Of a DNA stretch of 64,000 nucleotides, positions 1 to 8,270 are shown piece by piece. The DNA comes from Chryseobacterium defluvii (GTDB lineage Bacteria; Bacteroidota; Bacteroidia; Flavobacteriales; Weeksellaceae). Positions within the stretch are counted from its first letter, which is position 1. Each line of letters opens with the position of its first letter. The translations under genes were made by a program, and so were the position numbers. The stretch is from positions 63,145-127,144 of the forward strand of contig NZ_JACHLE010000005.1 in NCBI RefSeq assembly GCF_014204415.1, read 5' to 3'. Below the pieces are notes generated by a model, which saw nothing but the letters and a program-made list of their open reading frames with translations, had not been told where the DNA came from and searched no databases.

Positions 1-1
1 G

Positions 2-973
2 TTTTATACGTATGATTTTAATGGGCCTGCCAATCATGTCCGTCAGAACTTTCTATATTCCTATAACAGGCACAATGAAGTGAATCTTAATCTTGGACTT
101 TTAAAGGCAGCCTATCATAGTGAATACCTTCGGGCTAACCTTGCTTTAATGGCGGGAACTTATGCTCAGGATAATTTAGCGTCAGAAGAGGATGCCTTGA
201 AGTATGTGAATGAAGCTAATATCGGGATCAAAATCTCTAAAAATAAAAACCTGTGGATCGATGCCGGAATAATGCCTTCCCATATCGGTTGGGAAAGTGC
301 CATAGGAAAGGATAATATGAACCTGACCAGAAGCCTTGCTGCCGAAAACTCTCCTTATTTTGAAACCGGGGCTAAAGTTTCTTATACTGCGGACAATGGA
401 AAATGGTTTTTGAGCGGGCTGGTCTTAAACGGATGGCAGCGCATTGCAAAAGCAGGAGGCAACCAGAGTATTTCTTTCGGGCATCAGGTAACGTATAAAC
501 CGAATGATAAAATTACATTGAACAGCAGCTCGTTCATTGGAAACGATAAGCCTAAAGAAGAAAAAAGGATGCGTTATTTCCATGACCTGTATGGAAGTTT
601 TCAACTGACGAAAGAATTTTCCGCTGTTCTTGGATTTGATATCGGTGCAGAGCAAAAATCAAAAGGAAACGAGCAATACAGCATCTGGTATACTCCCAAT
701 ATCCTGATGAAATATCAGTTCAATGATCAATGGGCCTTAGCCGGGAGAGTGGAATATTTTTATGATGAGAATGGTGTCATTATCAATACAGGAACTACCA
801 ACGGATTTCAAACCTTTGGGTATTCTTTGAATGTTGATTATGCTATTCTTAAAAATGTGGTATTCCGTACGGAAGCAAGAGGATTTACTTCTAAAGATGC
901 CATTTTTGTGAAGAATGATGATTTCAGAAAAGGGAATTTCTTTATTACGACAAGCTTAGCTGCTTGGTTTTAA
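2..973 (+). CDS. outer-membrane beta-barrel porin of the kdp locus, 5' end outside window
   Basis: The frame is open from the left edge, so the gene starts before the window; the GTG at 80 is internal. The visible 323 residues are alternating polar/hydrophobic strands rich in aromatic and Gly residues, and the chain ends in Trp-Phe, the usual C-terminal signature of an outer-membrane barrel. The segment FLYSYNRHNEVNLNLG near the start and the overall look match the OmpL-like/beta-barrel porin-2 group. In Bacteroidota such a porin often sits between kdpC and the KdpD sensor, as the two genes downstream suggest here. The substrate is unknown; a role in K+ passage across the outer membrane is inference from context only. 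Confidence 0.75.
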   Translation, partial: FYTYDFNGPANHVRQNFLYSYNRHNEVNLNLGLLKAAYHSEYLRANLALMAGTYAQDNLASEEDALKYVNEANIGIKISKNKNLWIDAGIMPSHIGWESAIGKDNMNLTRSLAAENSPYFETGAKVSYTADNGKWFLSGLVLNGWQRIAKAGGNQSISFGHQVTYKPNDKITLNSSSFIGNDKPKEEKRMRYFHDLYGSFQLTKEFSAVLGFDIGAEQKSKGNEQYSIWYTPNILMKYQFNDQWALAGRVEYFYDENGVIINTGTTNGFQTFGYSLNVDYAILKNVVFRTEARGFTSKDAIFVKNDDFRKGNFFITTSLAAWF

Positions 974-979
974 TAAGTA

Positions 980-1050
980 GGAAGAAGGAAGCTGGAGGCT
1001 GGAAGTTTTGCAATACGTTATTGACTTCCCTCTCCCAGCTTCAAGCTTCC
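980..1050. repeat. imperfect inverted repeat, GGAAG-rich
   Basis: Two 26-base arms (980-1005 and 1025-1050) are imperfect inverted copies, both built from GGAAG/GAAGCTGG words, around a 19-base loop. The hairpin lies between the porin stop and the kdpD start. It could slow or end transcription, or be a copy of a dispersed chromosomal repeat. Confidence 0.55.
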
Positions 1051-1096
1051 AACCGCATGTATGCTTCAAAAAATAAAGTTAAAAAAGATAAAATCA

Positions 1097-2206
1097 ATGT
1101 CCACAGCAAAAGATTTTTTAGAGCTTATTCAGAAATCCAAAAAGGGAAAATTCAAGATCTATATCGGGATGAGTGCCGGTGTCGGGAAAACTTTCCGGAT
1201 GCTTCAAGAGGCTCATTCCCTTTTGAGAAATGGTATTGACGTTAGGATCGGATACATAGAGACTCACGGAAGAGAAGAAACTTTAGCTTTAGTAGAAGGT
1301 ATTCCCGAAATTGCAAGAAAATCTGTCTTTTATAAGGGTAAAAGCCTTGAAGAAATGGATGTTCAGACAATTATCAATGAGCATCCTGAAGTGGTTTTAG
1401 TGGATGAGCTGGCTCACACGAATGTAGAAGGATCAAAAAATAAAAAAAGATGGCAGGATGTTCTGGAAATTCTTAACAACGGGATCAATGTGATCAGTGC
1501 CATGAACATTCAGCATATTGAAAGCCTGAATGAAGAAGTAAGAAAAATTACCGGAGTAGAGGTTTCCGAACGTGTTCCTGATAAAATTCTTGCTCTTGCA
1601 GATGAAGTGGTGAATATAGATCTAACGGCCGATGAGCTTCTAACCCGTTTGAAAGAAGGAAAAATCTATAAAAAAGAGAAAATTCAAACCGCTTTAAACA
1701 ATTTTTTTCAAAGCGGACATATTTTACAGCTCCGGGAACTGGCCTTAAAAGAGGTGGCTACTCATGTTGAAAGAAAAGTAGAGACTGAGATAAAGACTGA
1801 AAATTTTAAGTCTATCAAATTCCTTGCGTGCATCAGCAGTGATGATAAAATTGCTAAAAACATCATCAGAAAAACCGCGAGGCTGGCCAGTTATTATAAT
1901 AGCCCGTGGACTGTGTTATACGTACAGAAACCTTCTGAAAGCCTTGAAAAAATAGCATTGAACAAACAACGATTTTTAATTAATAATTTTAATTTAGCAC
2001 AGGAATTGGGTGCCAAAGTAGTCCGGGTAAAAGAAAGCAGTGTTCATCAGGGAATTCTGGATTATGTTGTACAGCATAATATCACTACAGTTTGTATTGG
2101 TAAACCGCATGCGAAACTCTGGCAGCGAATCTCCGGATACAGCTGGATCTATACTTTGATGAACAGGCTGAATGAAAAGCAGATTGATATTATTATTTTA
2201 TCTTAA
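1097..2206 (+). CDS. kdpD: KdpD-type potassium sensor, cytosolic domain only (no kinase)
   Basis: The 369-residue product starts with the KdpD sensor domain: Walker A GMSAGVGKT at residues 24-32, then VVLVDELAHTN (Walker B with the DELAHTN signature). The C-terminal part, from about residue 235, resembles a universal-stress/UspA-like domain (FLACISSDD..., TVLYVQ). It lacks the four membrane helices, GAF and kinase domains of the ~900-residue proteobacterial KdpD; the kinase is the next gene, 5 bases away. I chose ATG 1097 because the family begins about 20 residues before KIYIGMSAGVGKT; an in-frame ATG at 1061 would add a Lys-rich extension. Likely senses K+ or turgor and controls kdpFABC, presumably upstream of the window. 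Confidence 0.88.
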   Translation: MSTAKDFLELIQKSKKGKFKIYIGMSAGVGKTFRMLQEAHSLLRNGIDVRIGYIETHGREETLALVEGIPEIARKSVFYKGKSLEEMDVQTIINEHPEVVLVDELAHTNVEGSKNKKRWQDVLEILNNGINVISAMNIQHIESLNEEVRKITGVEVSERVPDKILALADEVVNIDLTADELLTRLKEGKIYKKEKIQTALNNFFQSGHILQLRELALKEVATHVERKVETEIKTENFKSIKFLACISSDDKIAKNIIRKTARLASYYNSPWTVLYVQKPSESLEKIALNKQRFLINNFNLAQELGAKVVRVKESSVHQGILDYVVQHNITTVCIGKPHAKLWQRISGYSWIYTLMNRLNEKQIDIIILS

Positions 2207-2211
2207 GAATC

Positions 2212-3933
2212 ATGAAACTTAAAACAAAACTTACCTTAGGCGTAGGGCTTTTATTTTTGCTGATCGTTTTACTTTCGGTGATGGGTTCTGTTTATATTAA
2301 TAAGCTTAAATCTGATACGGAAAAGATCCTGACAGCCAATTATAACAGTATAGAGTATTCCAAAAATATGCTTCTTGCCCTGGATAAAATAAGCATTGAC
2401 AGCACGATAGCCATCAAGGACTTTAAAAAGTATAATGCTTTACAGGAAAAAAACCTTACGGAATTCGGGGAAAAAGAAGCCACCCAAAACCTGAGCCTGC
2501 ATTTCAATGATTATCTGAAGCAACCCGGTACCGAAAAGGAAAAACTGATCCGTGAAGATCTCGTACAGATCATGTCCCTGAATATGAAAGGGATCGTGAG
2601 AAAGAGCGATATTGCCATCATCACGGCAGAAAATGCCACTTTCTGGATCGTGAGCCTGGGAACGGTGTGTTTTTTAATTGCCTTTATCCTTCTTTTCAAT
2701 TTACCACAGGCGATCGCAGAGCCCATCAATCAGCTTACTTTCAGCATCAGGCAGATCGCCAATAAAAATTACAATGAAAGGGTGCATTTCAAAGGAAGTG
2801 AGGAATTCAGTGATCTTGCAGATTCCTTTAATGTAATGGCGGAAAAACTTCAGGAATATGAAAGCAGTACGCTATCCAAGCAACTGATGGATAAAAAAAG
2901 GATCGAAACTCTGGTAGACAATATGCAGGATGCGGTAATAGGACTTGACGAGAATCACTTGATCTACATGATCAATGATGAAGCTTTAAAGATCACCAAT
3001 CTCCGCAGGGAAGAGATCGTTGGAAAAACGGCTCATGAAGTTGCCGTAAACAACGACCTGATACGAGAACTCCTCAAAAACATTGATCACCCCATTAAAG
3101 AACCCATTAAGATCGTTACTGATCATAAGGAAAATTATTTTGAACAGGATATTATCCCTATTAATATTATAAAAACAGGGGAAAAAGAGAAAAAATATAT
3201 TGGAAAAGTGATCCTTTTACGGAATATCACTCCTTTTAAGGAATTGGATTTTGCCAAAACGAATTTCATTGCTACCATATCCCATGAATTAAAAACTCCT
3301 ATTTCTGCTATAAAAATGGGTGTTCAGCTATTAAGCAACCAAAAATTCGGAGAGCTGAATGACCAGCAGAAAGAACTTCTGAAAAGCATCAATGAAGACG
3401 GGCAGCGCCTGTTGGATATCACTGGAGAATTGCTTAATTTATCCCAAGTGGAAACAGGCAATATCCGGCTAAACATAACTAACTGTTCTCCAAAAGAAAT
3501 CGTTCAGGCATCCATAAAAAATATTGAAAAGCTGGCGGAAGAGAAAAATATTTCCATTACCACACAGTATTTTTTAAGGGATAATGATCTTGTAGCCGCA
3601 GATTTTGATAAAACGGTCTGGGTGATGAACAATTTTCTTAGCAATGCGGTCAGGCATTCTTTTCAGGATGAAAATATTAAGATTTCAGTGGAAAGGTCCG
3701 ATTCGTTTGTTATATTCAGTGTTAAGGACACAGGAATCGGAATTGATGAGAAGTACCACAGACAGGTCTTTGACCGGTATTTCCAGGTTCCGGGTGAACA
3801 ACAGAACGGAACGGGTTTAGGATTAGCCATTTCTAAAAATTTTATTGAAAAGCAGCAGGGAGAAATCGGGGTGAAAAGCTCTCCGAATCAGGGAAGTACT
3901 TTTTATTTTAGGCTGCCTTTGGTCGAAAACTAG
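2212..3933 (+). CDS. membrane sensor histidine kinase paired with KdpD
   Basis: A 573-residue kinase. It has an N-terminal membrane helix (about residues 7-28), a small extracytoplasmic domain, a second helix (about 143-165), a HAMP linker, a PAS domain (about 225-340), a HisKA domain with the phospho-acceptor His358 in ISHELKTP, and an HATPase domain with the GTGLGLAIS glycine box near the C-terminus. It follows the cytosolic KdpD by 5 bases, so the two are almost certainly co-translated and form a split version of the usual one-piece KdpD. No response regulator follows; a KdpE partner, if present, would be elsewhere. Confidence 0.88.
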   Translation: MKLKTKLTLGVGLLFLLIVLLSVMGSVYINKLKSDTEKILTANYNSIEYSKNMLLALDKISIDSTIAIKDFKKYNALQEKNLTEFGEKEATQNLSLHFNDYLKQPGTEKEKLIREDLVQIMSLNMKGIVRKSDIAIITAENATFWIVSLGTVCFLIAFILLFNLPQAIAEPINQLTFSIRQIANKNYNERVHFKGSEEFSDLADSFNVMAEKLQEYESSTLSKQLMDKKRIETLVDNMQDAVIGLDENHLIYMINDEALKITNLRREEIVGKTAHEVAVNNDLIRELLKNIDHPIKEPIKIVTDHKENYFEQDIIPINIIKTGEKEKKYIGKVILLRNITPFKELDFAKTNFIATISHELKTPISAIKMGVQLLSNQKFGELNDQQKELLKSINEDGQRLLDITGELLNLSQVETGNIRLNITNCSPKEIVQASIKNIEKLAEEKNISITTQYFLRDNDLVAADFDKTVWVMNNFLSNAVRHSFQDENIKISVERSDSFVIFSVKDTGIGIDEKYHRQVFDRYFQVPGEQQNGTGLGLAISKNFIEKQQGEIGVKSSPNQGSTFYFRLPLVEN

Positions 3934-3949
3934 TTTAAAATATATTTTC

Positions 3950-3957
3950 TAAATTTG
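3950..3957 (+). promoter_or_regulatory. -7 promoter box TAAATTTG for the antitoxin gene
   Basis: Exact match to the Bacteroidota -7 consensus TAnnTTTG, 17 bases upstream of the ATG at 3975. It starts a transcript separate from the kdp genes. Confidence 0.6.
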
Positions 3958-3974
3958 AATTAAATTCACTTGTG

Positions 3975-4211
3975 ATGAATACATCAGATTTAAAAATTGA
4001 TCTAATCAGTAGGATCACTCAATTAAAGGAAGCCAGACTTATAGAAGAGATTCAAAAACTTTTAGATTTTAAATTGGATAAAAATAAATATACTCTCAGT
4101 TCCTCTCAAAGAGACAGGATTTCAGAAGCGAAAGAAGAGTATAAAAATGCAGGGTATCTTACTGAAGAAAAAGCCAATCAGGATATTGAAGAATGGCTAA
4201 AAGAAAAATAA
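3975..4211 (+). CDS. type II antitoxin-like protein
   Basis: A 78-residue, charged, helix-rich protein with no cysteine. Its N-terminus carries LKIDLISRITQL, like the small flavobacterial antitoxins encoded directly before RelE/ParE toxins. The C-terminal half is acidic (KANQDIEEWLKEK), as expected of the toxin-wrapping tail. It overlaps the following toxin-like frame by 19 bases, typical of such pairs. ATG 3975 is preferred to the GTG one codon earlier. The toxin part is cut short, so this gene may now be an orphan. The family call rests on layout and general resemblance. Confidence 0.6.
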   Translation: MNTSDLKIDLISRITQLKEARLIEEIQKLLDFKLDKNKYTLSSSQRDRISEAKEEYKNAGYLTEEKANQDIEEWLKEK

Positions 4212-4372
4212 TCTGGACCCTTAAGGCCAATACTGAAAGGAAAGAAATTCCTGAATACTGGATCCTCAGAAATAAATCTAAAAACTTTAGCATCAAACTG
4301 AATGCATTAATAACAGATACCGTTCAATTGCTATCTGAACTTTCCAATATTAGCAGAAAAGCGGATTTAAAA
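4193..4372 (+). pseudogene. remnant of a RelE/ParE-family toxin (N-terminal half only)
   Basis: The first ~58 codons match the start of ~98-residue ParE/RelE toxins, including the helical hairpin (EYWI...SIKLNALITDTVQLLSEL). The expected C-terminal strands (the vR.KIVrDYlIFYei-like segment and the terminal RRNP-like motif) are absent. The toxin should therefore be inactive. A deletion that joined it to the neighbouring gene is the simplest explanation. Confidence 0.55.
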
Positions 4373-4936
4373 ATGGCAGAAGAGAGAAAAATCCTGAAGA
4401 ATAACAGTATGAAGGAGGTCCATTTTTATTCAAATAAAATTAAAAGCTCTATTCTATTAGTTATTTCAGGGCTTTTCACTTTTTCTTTCGTTTACTTTTA
4501 TGATGGTTTGAAGCATAAAAATATGTTTAATGTCATCGTACTTCACCTTGCGTTTTTACTCTTTCTTTTTGGAGTTGTTTATTGTTTACTTCTATTATTA
4601 CGAAGAAAACCGCTGCTTACTATAACTCCTACACAGATTATAATTTATAATGTATTAAAGAAAGCTGATTATGTAAATTTTGAAGATATCTCCGGATTTT
4701 TTGTAACCAATACAACGCACCGTGGAATTAAAACAACAGAGCATATTAACATTGTGATGAAGAATCCTAAGCAGATAAAAACCTCTCTAAGCAAAACGTT
4801 ATTAAAGTTCTTTCCACAATTTTCCCATGTCCGATATTCAATACAAACCGATATCCTTAATGTAAAAACCAGCAGTTTACTTATTCTTTTAAAGAAAAAA
4901 CTTAAAGCATATCAGAAGATAAATACTAACATTTAA
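4193..4936 (+). CDS. chimeric frame: truncated RelE/ParE toxin joined to an STM3941-like membrane protein
   Basis: One open frame of 247 codons holds two unrelated parts. Residues 1-58 (starting MAKRKIIWTLKANTERKEI and including EYWI.RNKSK) look like the N-terminal half of a flavobacterial RelE/ParE toxin. From residue 73 (MKEVHFYSNKIKSS) the sequence is a different protein: two membrane helices (about 85-103 and 113-136) and a soluble C-terminal domain with LLTITPTQIIIYNVLKKADYVNFEDISGFFV, typical of STM3941-type PH-like membrane proteins. The natural start of the second protein could be ATG 4409 (residue 73) or 4373 (residue 61). It is not clear whether the fused product or only the downstream protein is made. 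Confidence 0.6.
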   Translation: MAKRKIIWTLKANTERKEIPEYWILRNKSKNFSIKLNALITDTVQLLSELSNISRKADLKMAEERKILKNNSMKEVHFYSNKIKSSILLVISGLFTFSFVYFYDGLKHKNMFNVIVLHLAFLLFLFGVVYCLLLLLRRKPLLTITPTQIIIYNVLKKADYVNFEDISGFFVTNTTHRGIKTTEHINIVMKNPKQIKTSLSKTLLKFFPQFSHVRYSIQTDILNVKTSSLLILLKKKLKAYQKINTNI

Positions 4937-5074
4937 CCCTTTTGCAATTTTCGCTATTGTAGAAAATTATATTGTTTTCTAAAAATCTCTTGCATAATTT
5001 CAAAATTTATTTTTACTTTGTAATTCAAAGCACTTTTAAAATTAAATTTCTGAAACAATTAAAAACACATTATT

Positions 5075-5401
5075 ATGACCTACTCTACCCAACACATCAG
5101 AACTGGATCAGTAGTAAAAAAAGTATTGTTCGGAACCGGAATCGGGCTGTTCATTATTTCTTTGTTTGTGATCTCCGTAGATCATCCTGATCCGGCGTGG
5201 GGAAAATCCTGGATAGTGAGGCCATTTATTATAACCCCGTTAGCGGGCGCATTCGGGGGACTTCTTTTATATGTTCCCGAATTTCTGAATATTCAGACCA
5301 ACTGGAAGAAAATTGCGGGATCTATCATAAGCTTCTTTGCTTTCATCATTGCACTCTGGATGGGAATTATATTGGGGTTGGACGGAACACTCTGGAATTA
5401 A
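5075..5401 (+). CDS. small three-helix membrane protein (often named 'potassium transporter KefB' in databases)
   Basis: A 108-residue protein with three predicted membrane helices, at about residues 16-34, 48-66 and 81-101. Between helices 1 and 2 lies VDHPDPAWGKSWIVRPFIITPLAG, a conserved feature of a short Bacteroidota family. That family is frequently labelled KefB, but this protein is far too short to be a K+/H+ antiporter and has no NAD-binding domain, so the label should not be trusted. Function unknown. A strong hairpin follows the stop codon. Confidence 0.7.
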   Translation: MTYSTQHIRTGSVVKKVLFGTGIGLFIISLFVISVDHPDPAWGKSWIVRPFIITPLAGAFGGLLLYVPEFLNIQTNWKKIAGSIISFFAFIIALWMGIILGLDGTLWN

Positions 5402-5415
5402 CTATTTATATTGCA

Positions 5416-5450
5416 GGTTTCGGCGGAAAGCTTCGCTTTCCGCCGAAACC
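5416..5450. terminator. perfect 16-bp stem-loop
   Basis: Arms 5416-5431 and 5435-5450 pair perfectly around a 3-base loop; the GC-rich stem contains CGGCGGAAAGC. There is no T run on either side, so it is a terminator without a U tail or a dispersed hairpin repeat. Confidence 0.6.
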
Positions 5451-5507
5451 ATTTCCCAAAGAATTCATCCAAATATTTCATACTTTTACCTGAAACACAT
5501 TTACCAG

Positions 5508-6065
5508 ATGTCAGCAACCTTTTTCACAACTCAGGAAAATTTCAGAAAATGGCTTAAAGAAAATCACACCATAGAAAAAGAGTTTTTGGTGGGTTTCTAT
5601 AAGGTGGGTACCGGAAAACCTTCTATGACGTGGTCACAATCGGTAGATCAGGCCCTTTGCTTTGGCTGGATAGATGGGGTAAGGAAGACCATTGATGAAG
5701 AAAGCTATTCTATCCGTTTCACTCCAAGAAAGCCTACAAGCATCTGGAGTGCCATTAATATCAAAAAAGTAGAGGAACTGACCACAGCCGGGCTGATGAC
5801 ACCTGCAGGACAAAAAGCTTTTGAACTGAGAAAAGAAGAAAAATCAAGAGTGTATTCCCATGAAAAGGAAACAATTGAATTTGATCCTGCATATGAAAAA
5901 CATTTTAAGGCCAACAAACCTGCCTGGGAATTCTTCACACAGCAGGCTCCCTCCTACCAAAAAGTGATGACCCATTGGATCATGAGCGCCAAGCAGGAAA
6001 AAACAAGAATTTCAAGGCTTGAAAAAGTGATCAGGGAAAGTGAAATACAGAAACGTTTACAATAA
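5508..6065 (+). CDS. YdeI/OmpD-associated family protein
   Basis: A 185-residue soluble protein. It contains the family features: an N-terminal block F.T.ENFRKWLKENH, then EFLVGFYKVGTGKPSMTWSQSVDQALCFGWIDG, then SIRFTPRKPTSIWSAINIKK, with a C-terminal helical region rich in Lys and Glu. Members are annotated as bacteriocin-protection or OmpD-associated proteins; the biochemical role is not settled. The reading frame is open for 57 codons before ATG 5508, but that stretch includes the upstream hairpin and has no family similarity, so I start at MSATFFTTQ. Confidence 0.8.
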   Translation: MSATFFTTQENFRKWLKENHTIEKEFLVGFYKVGTGKPSMTWSQSVDQALCFGWIDGVRKTIDEESYSIRFTPRKPTSIWSAINIKKVEELTTAGLMTPAGQKAFELRKEEKSRVYSHEKETIEFDPAYEKHFKANKPAWEFFTQQAPSYQKVMTHWIMSAKQEKTRISRLEKVIRESEIQKRLQ

Positions 6066-6083
6066 AATCGAAAAAACTAAAGT

Positions 6084-6485
6084 TTGGAGTTTTTAATTTT
6101 TCCATTAATGGCATTTGCGATTGCCAATTTGTTTTATTTTATATTCTTCAATAAAAAGGATATAAAGAACAGAGCTAAATGGTTGTTGAAAGGCACATCA
6201 GCCATTATTACCGTATACTTATTAACTGCTTTTTTTATAGAATATGAAAAGCTAATCCCTGATACGATCGGTTTCATTTTACTGCTGGTAGCTGCCCATC
6301 TGCTCATTTTCGGACATATTGCCGTTCTTTTTAGCGTTAATCATATCATACAAAAAATTCCTATTGTCCACGGCTATTTCAATTATACCATGATATTCTC
6401 TGTATTGTCTATTTTTGCCACTTTTCTTTATACCCCTGTTTATTTTTTTATATTTTTTCTGTTTACACTGGACTATAGATTATAA
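6084..6485 (+). CDS. small hydrophobic membrane protein, unknown
   Basis: A 133-residue protein made almost wholly of four membrane helices (roughly 3-20, 33-54, 62-85, 98-125) joined by short charged loops. I do not recognise a family. The first possible start is TTG 6084, 18 bases after the previous stop; ATG 6108 would remove eight residues of the first helix. It probably sits in the same transcript as the YdeI-like gene. Confidence 0.5.
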   Translation: MEFLIFPLMAFAIANLFYFIFFNKKDIKNRAKWLLKGTSAIITVYLLTAFFIEYEKLIPDTIGFILLLVAAHLLIFGHIAVLFSVNHIIQKIPIVHGYFNYTMIFSVLSIFATFLYTPVYFFIFFLFTLDYRL

Positions 6486-6568
6486 ATAACTATGGATTAA
6501 AAATGTACGCATATTTTTATAACATTTCATAAATTTCTACTTTTATAGGATAAATATGATCTCAATCC

Positions 6569-7282
6569 GTGAAGTTTAAATATATAATCATAATGATGCT
6601 CCTCGTGTCCTGTAAACCTGTAATGCTGGACACCATAACCACAATCGAATACACAGGAGATAATTGTAAAGAAGTCATATATGATCCTAAATACAGAGAC
6701 CGTGCCGAAGATCTTGCAGCTACTTCGGAGTTTATCACCAGACAATATTTTGATTTCGACAATATTTATTCTGACGAGTATGGAGTTGAGGACACAATGG
6801 AAATGCAATCTCTGACCATTGATCAGATCAATGCTGATATTGATAAGGAACTCAAAAAAATTGAAACGCTTCACCTGATAGAATTGGAAGGAATTGAAGC
6901 TTTTAAACAACAAAAAATAAAGTCTTTATATACGAAACGAGCTCTATTGCACGTGATAAAAGAATCATTTAAAAATCCGGAAATCCTTAAAACCAATGAG
7001 CTTACCAAAAATGAAATGAATCTTCCTTTAATTTTCGAAAAAAGTAAGAAAAATTTCAATAAAAATTTTTCCAATTATTTTCTGAGTACTTTTGGAGAAT
7101 ATCACGGTAAGAAATATATGAGACAGGTAAACGAAAACAAAAACATCAATAAGGTAAACGAACTTATTATTTACAGTATCTTCTATCCCAAATTGGAAGA
7201 ATTAGCTGAAAAAGAAAGGGAAAATAACCGGAATATGTATTTAGAGTACAAGAAGCTATATCAATGTAAAAAAGATCAGTAA
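6569..7282 (+). CDS. putative lipoprotein, unknown function
   Basis: A 237-residue protein starting at a GTG (next ATG at 6593). It begins with a lipoprotein signal: basic start, hydrophobic core, then the lipobox LVSC with Cys15 as the acylation site. The mature part is strongly charged and helical, with many Lys/Glu (TIDQINADIDKELKKIETL; EKERENNRNMYLEYKKLYQ), and may be partly coiled coil. No family recognised. The following cupin gene starts 2 bases after its stop, so they share a transcript. Confidence 0.65.
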   Translation: MKFKYIIIMMLLVSCKPVMLDTITTIEYTGDNCKEVIYDPKYRDRAEDLAATSEFITRQYFDFDNIYSDEYGVEDTMEMQSLTIDQINADIDKELKKIETLHLIELEGIEAFKQQKIKSLYTKRALLHVIKESFKNPEILKTNELTKNEMNLPLIFEKSKKNFNKNFSNYFLSTFGEYHGKKYMRQVNENKNINKVNELIIYSIFYPKLEELAEKERENNRNMYLEYKKLYQCKKDQ

Positions 7283-7284
7283 AA

Positions 7285-7614
7285 ATGGAAATACAGGCTT
7301 TAAAAGATACTGCTATTAATTGGGAAATCATCCCGGAACAGAAGGCTAACGGAGTTACAGGATCTGTAATTTCCAGAACTATAGAATTTCAAAACTTTAA
7401 GATCCGGCAGCTTTATTTTTCGGAAGATTATGAAGCTGACCACTGGTGTGAAAAAGGGCATATCATTCATGTAGTTTCCGGTGAACTGATCATTGAGTAT
7501 AATGAGGGACCGAGCATTGCCATTTCAAAAGGGAACTCCTTGGTTTTGGGAGATCATATCTCATCGCATAAGGCCAGAACAAAAACTGAAACACAAGTCC
7601 TGATCATAGATTAA
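7285..7614 (+). CDS. small cupin-fold protein with a DHWC motif
   Basis: A 109-residue single-domain cupin. The central strand reads ADHWCEKGHIIHVVSGELIIEYN, with the DHWC residues followed by a His and the glycine of the first cupin motif. The second motif is SLVLGDHISSHKARTKTE. It resembles the database family called 'DHCW motif cupin fold protein'. The metal and substrate are unknown. It lies 2 bases after a lipoprotein gene and 18 bases before the next gene, so the three are probably one operon. Confidence 0.7.
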   Translation: MEIQALKDTAINWEIIPEQKANGVTGSVISRTIEFQNFKIRQLYFSEDYEADHWCEKGHIIHVVSGELIIEYNEGPSIAISKGNSLVLGDHISSHKARTKTETQVLIID

Positions 7615-7632
7615 ATGAAATTATTTTAAAAC

Positions 7633-8004
7633 ATGAACGGAGAAAAAATCTTAGACATTCTCATACCCAACAATGAAGACGGCTTTATGATGTTAAAAAC
7701 CACAAATTCTTACTATGAGCTCAGAATGGGAGGCTATATACGGTTAGATAAAATAAACACCAATATGTATGAACCTGTTGAGGAACCTTCCTGGAAAAAT
7801 AAAAAGGTAGAAAGAGTATTTTCGGACCATCATCTTTTATATATTGAAGACGGGGATGGCGGCGCTTTTTCTTACGGTCCTTCTTTTATGGATGAAAACG
7901 GCAGAAATTCCTTCGCTCTGGATTATTACAGTAAAGAGGAATTCAGGGATATTCTGGAGGAAATCTATTCTGATGAAGAATTTCACGAAATAAAACCTGT
8001 TTAA
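7633..8004 (+). CDS. hypothetical protein, acidic
   Basis: A 123-residue acidic soluble protein with a tryptophan/aromatic centre (EEPSWKNKKVERVFSDHHLLYIEDGDGG) and a Glu-rich end (EEFRDILEEIYSDEEFHEI). No signal peptide, membrane segment or known motif. It looks like a small immunity- or SMI1-type fold only in its general character, which is weak evidence. Last gene before the convergent polA. Confidence 0.55.
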   Translation: MNGEKILDILIPNNEDGFMMLKTTNSYYELRMGGYIRLDKINTNMYEPVEEPSWKNKKVERVFSDHHLLYIEDGDGGAFSYGPSFMDENGRNSFALDYYSKEEFRDILEEIYSDEEFHEIKPV

Positions 8005-8120
8005 GCATTTTATTTTTAAATGTAAAACTTCATATCATAGACCTTAATTTGGAAACAGATAAGCAATTAATACAGGATTAAGAAAATCAATATTCTTATT
8101 TTATAATTTGTAATTCAAAA

Positions 8121-8252
8121 AGATACTTCGGCTTCGTTCAGCATGACAGGAAATGATTGATAAAAGATAATAGATGAATAATCATTTTGACAGATTTTTC
8201 ATTTAAAGTCTATAATTTCACTTTTGTCATGCTGAACGAAGCCGAAGCATCT
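8121..8252. repeat. 28-bp inverted repeat pair at the polA 3' side
   Basis: Arms 8121-8148 and 8225-8252 are inverted copies with one mismatch, sharing the core CTTCGGCTTCGTTCAGCAT, 76 bases apart. They lie between two convergent genes. The 'GTCATGCTGAACGAAGCC' word has the look of a dispersed intergenic repeat; related words recur near 27150-27420. Confidence 0.7.
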
Positions 8253-8270
8253 GAATATCATTGAAATTTC

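Noticed and set aside
964..1239. 91-codon frame overlapping the start of kdpD
   Set aside because: It is in another frame over the clear KdpD Walker A region and includes the intergenic repeat.
5337..5507. 57-codon extension of the YdeI-like gene
   Set aside because: It reads through the upstream hairpin and overlaps the previous gene, with no family similarity.
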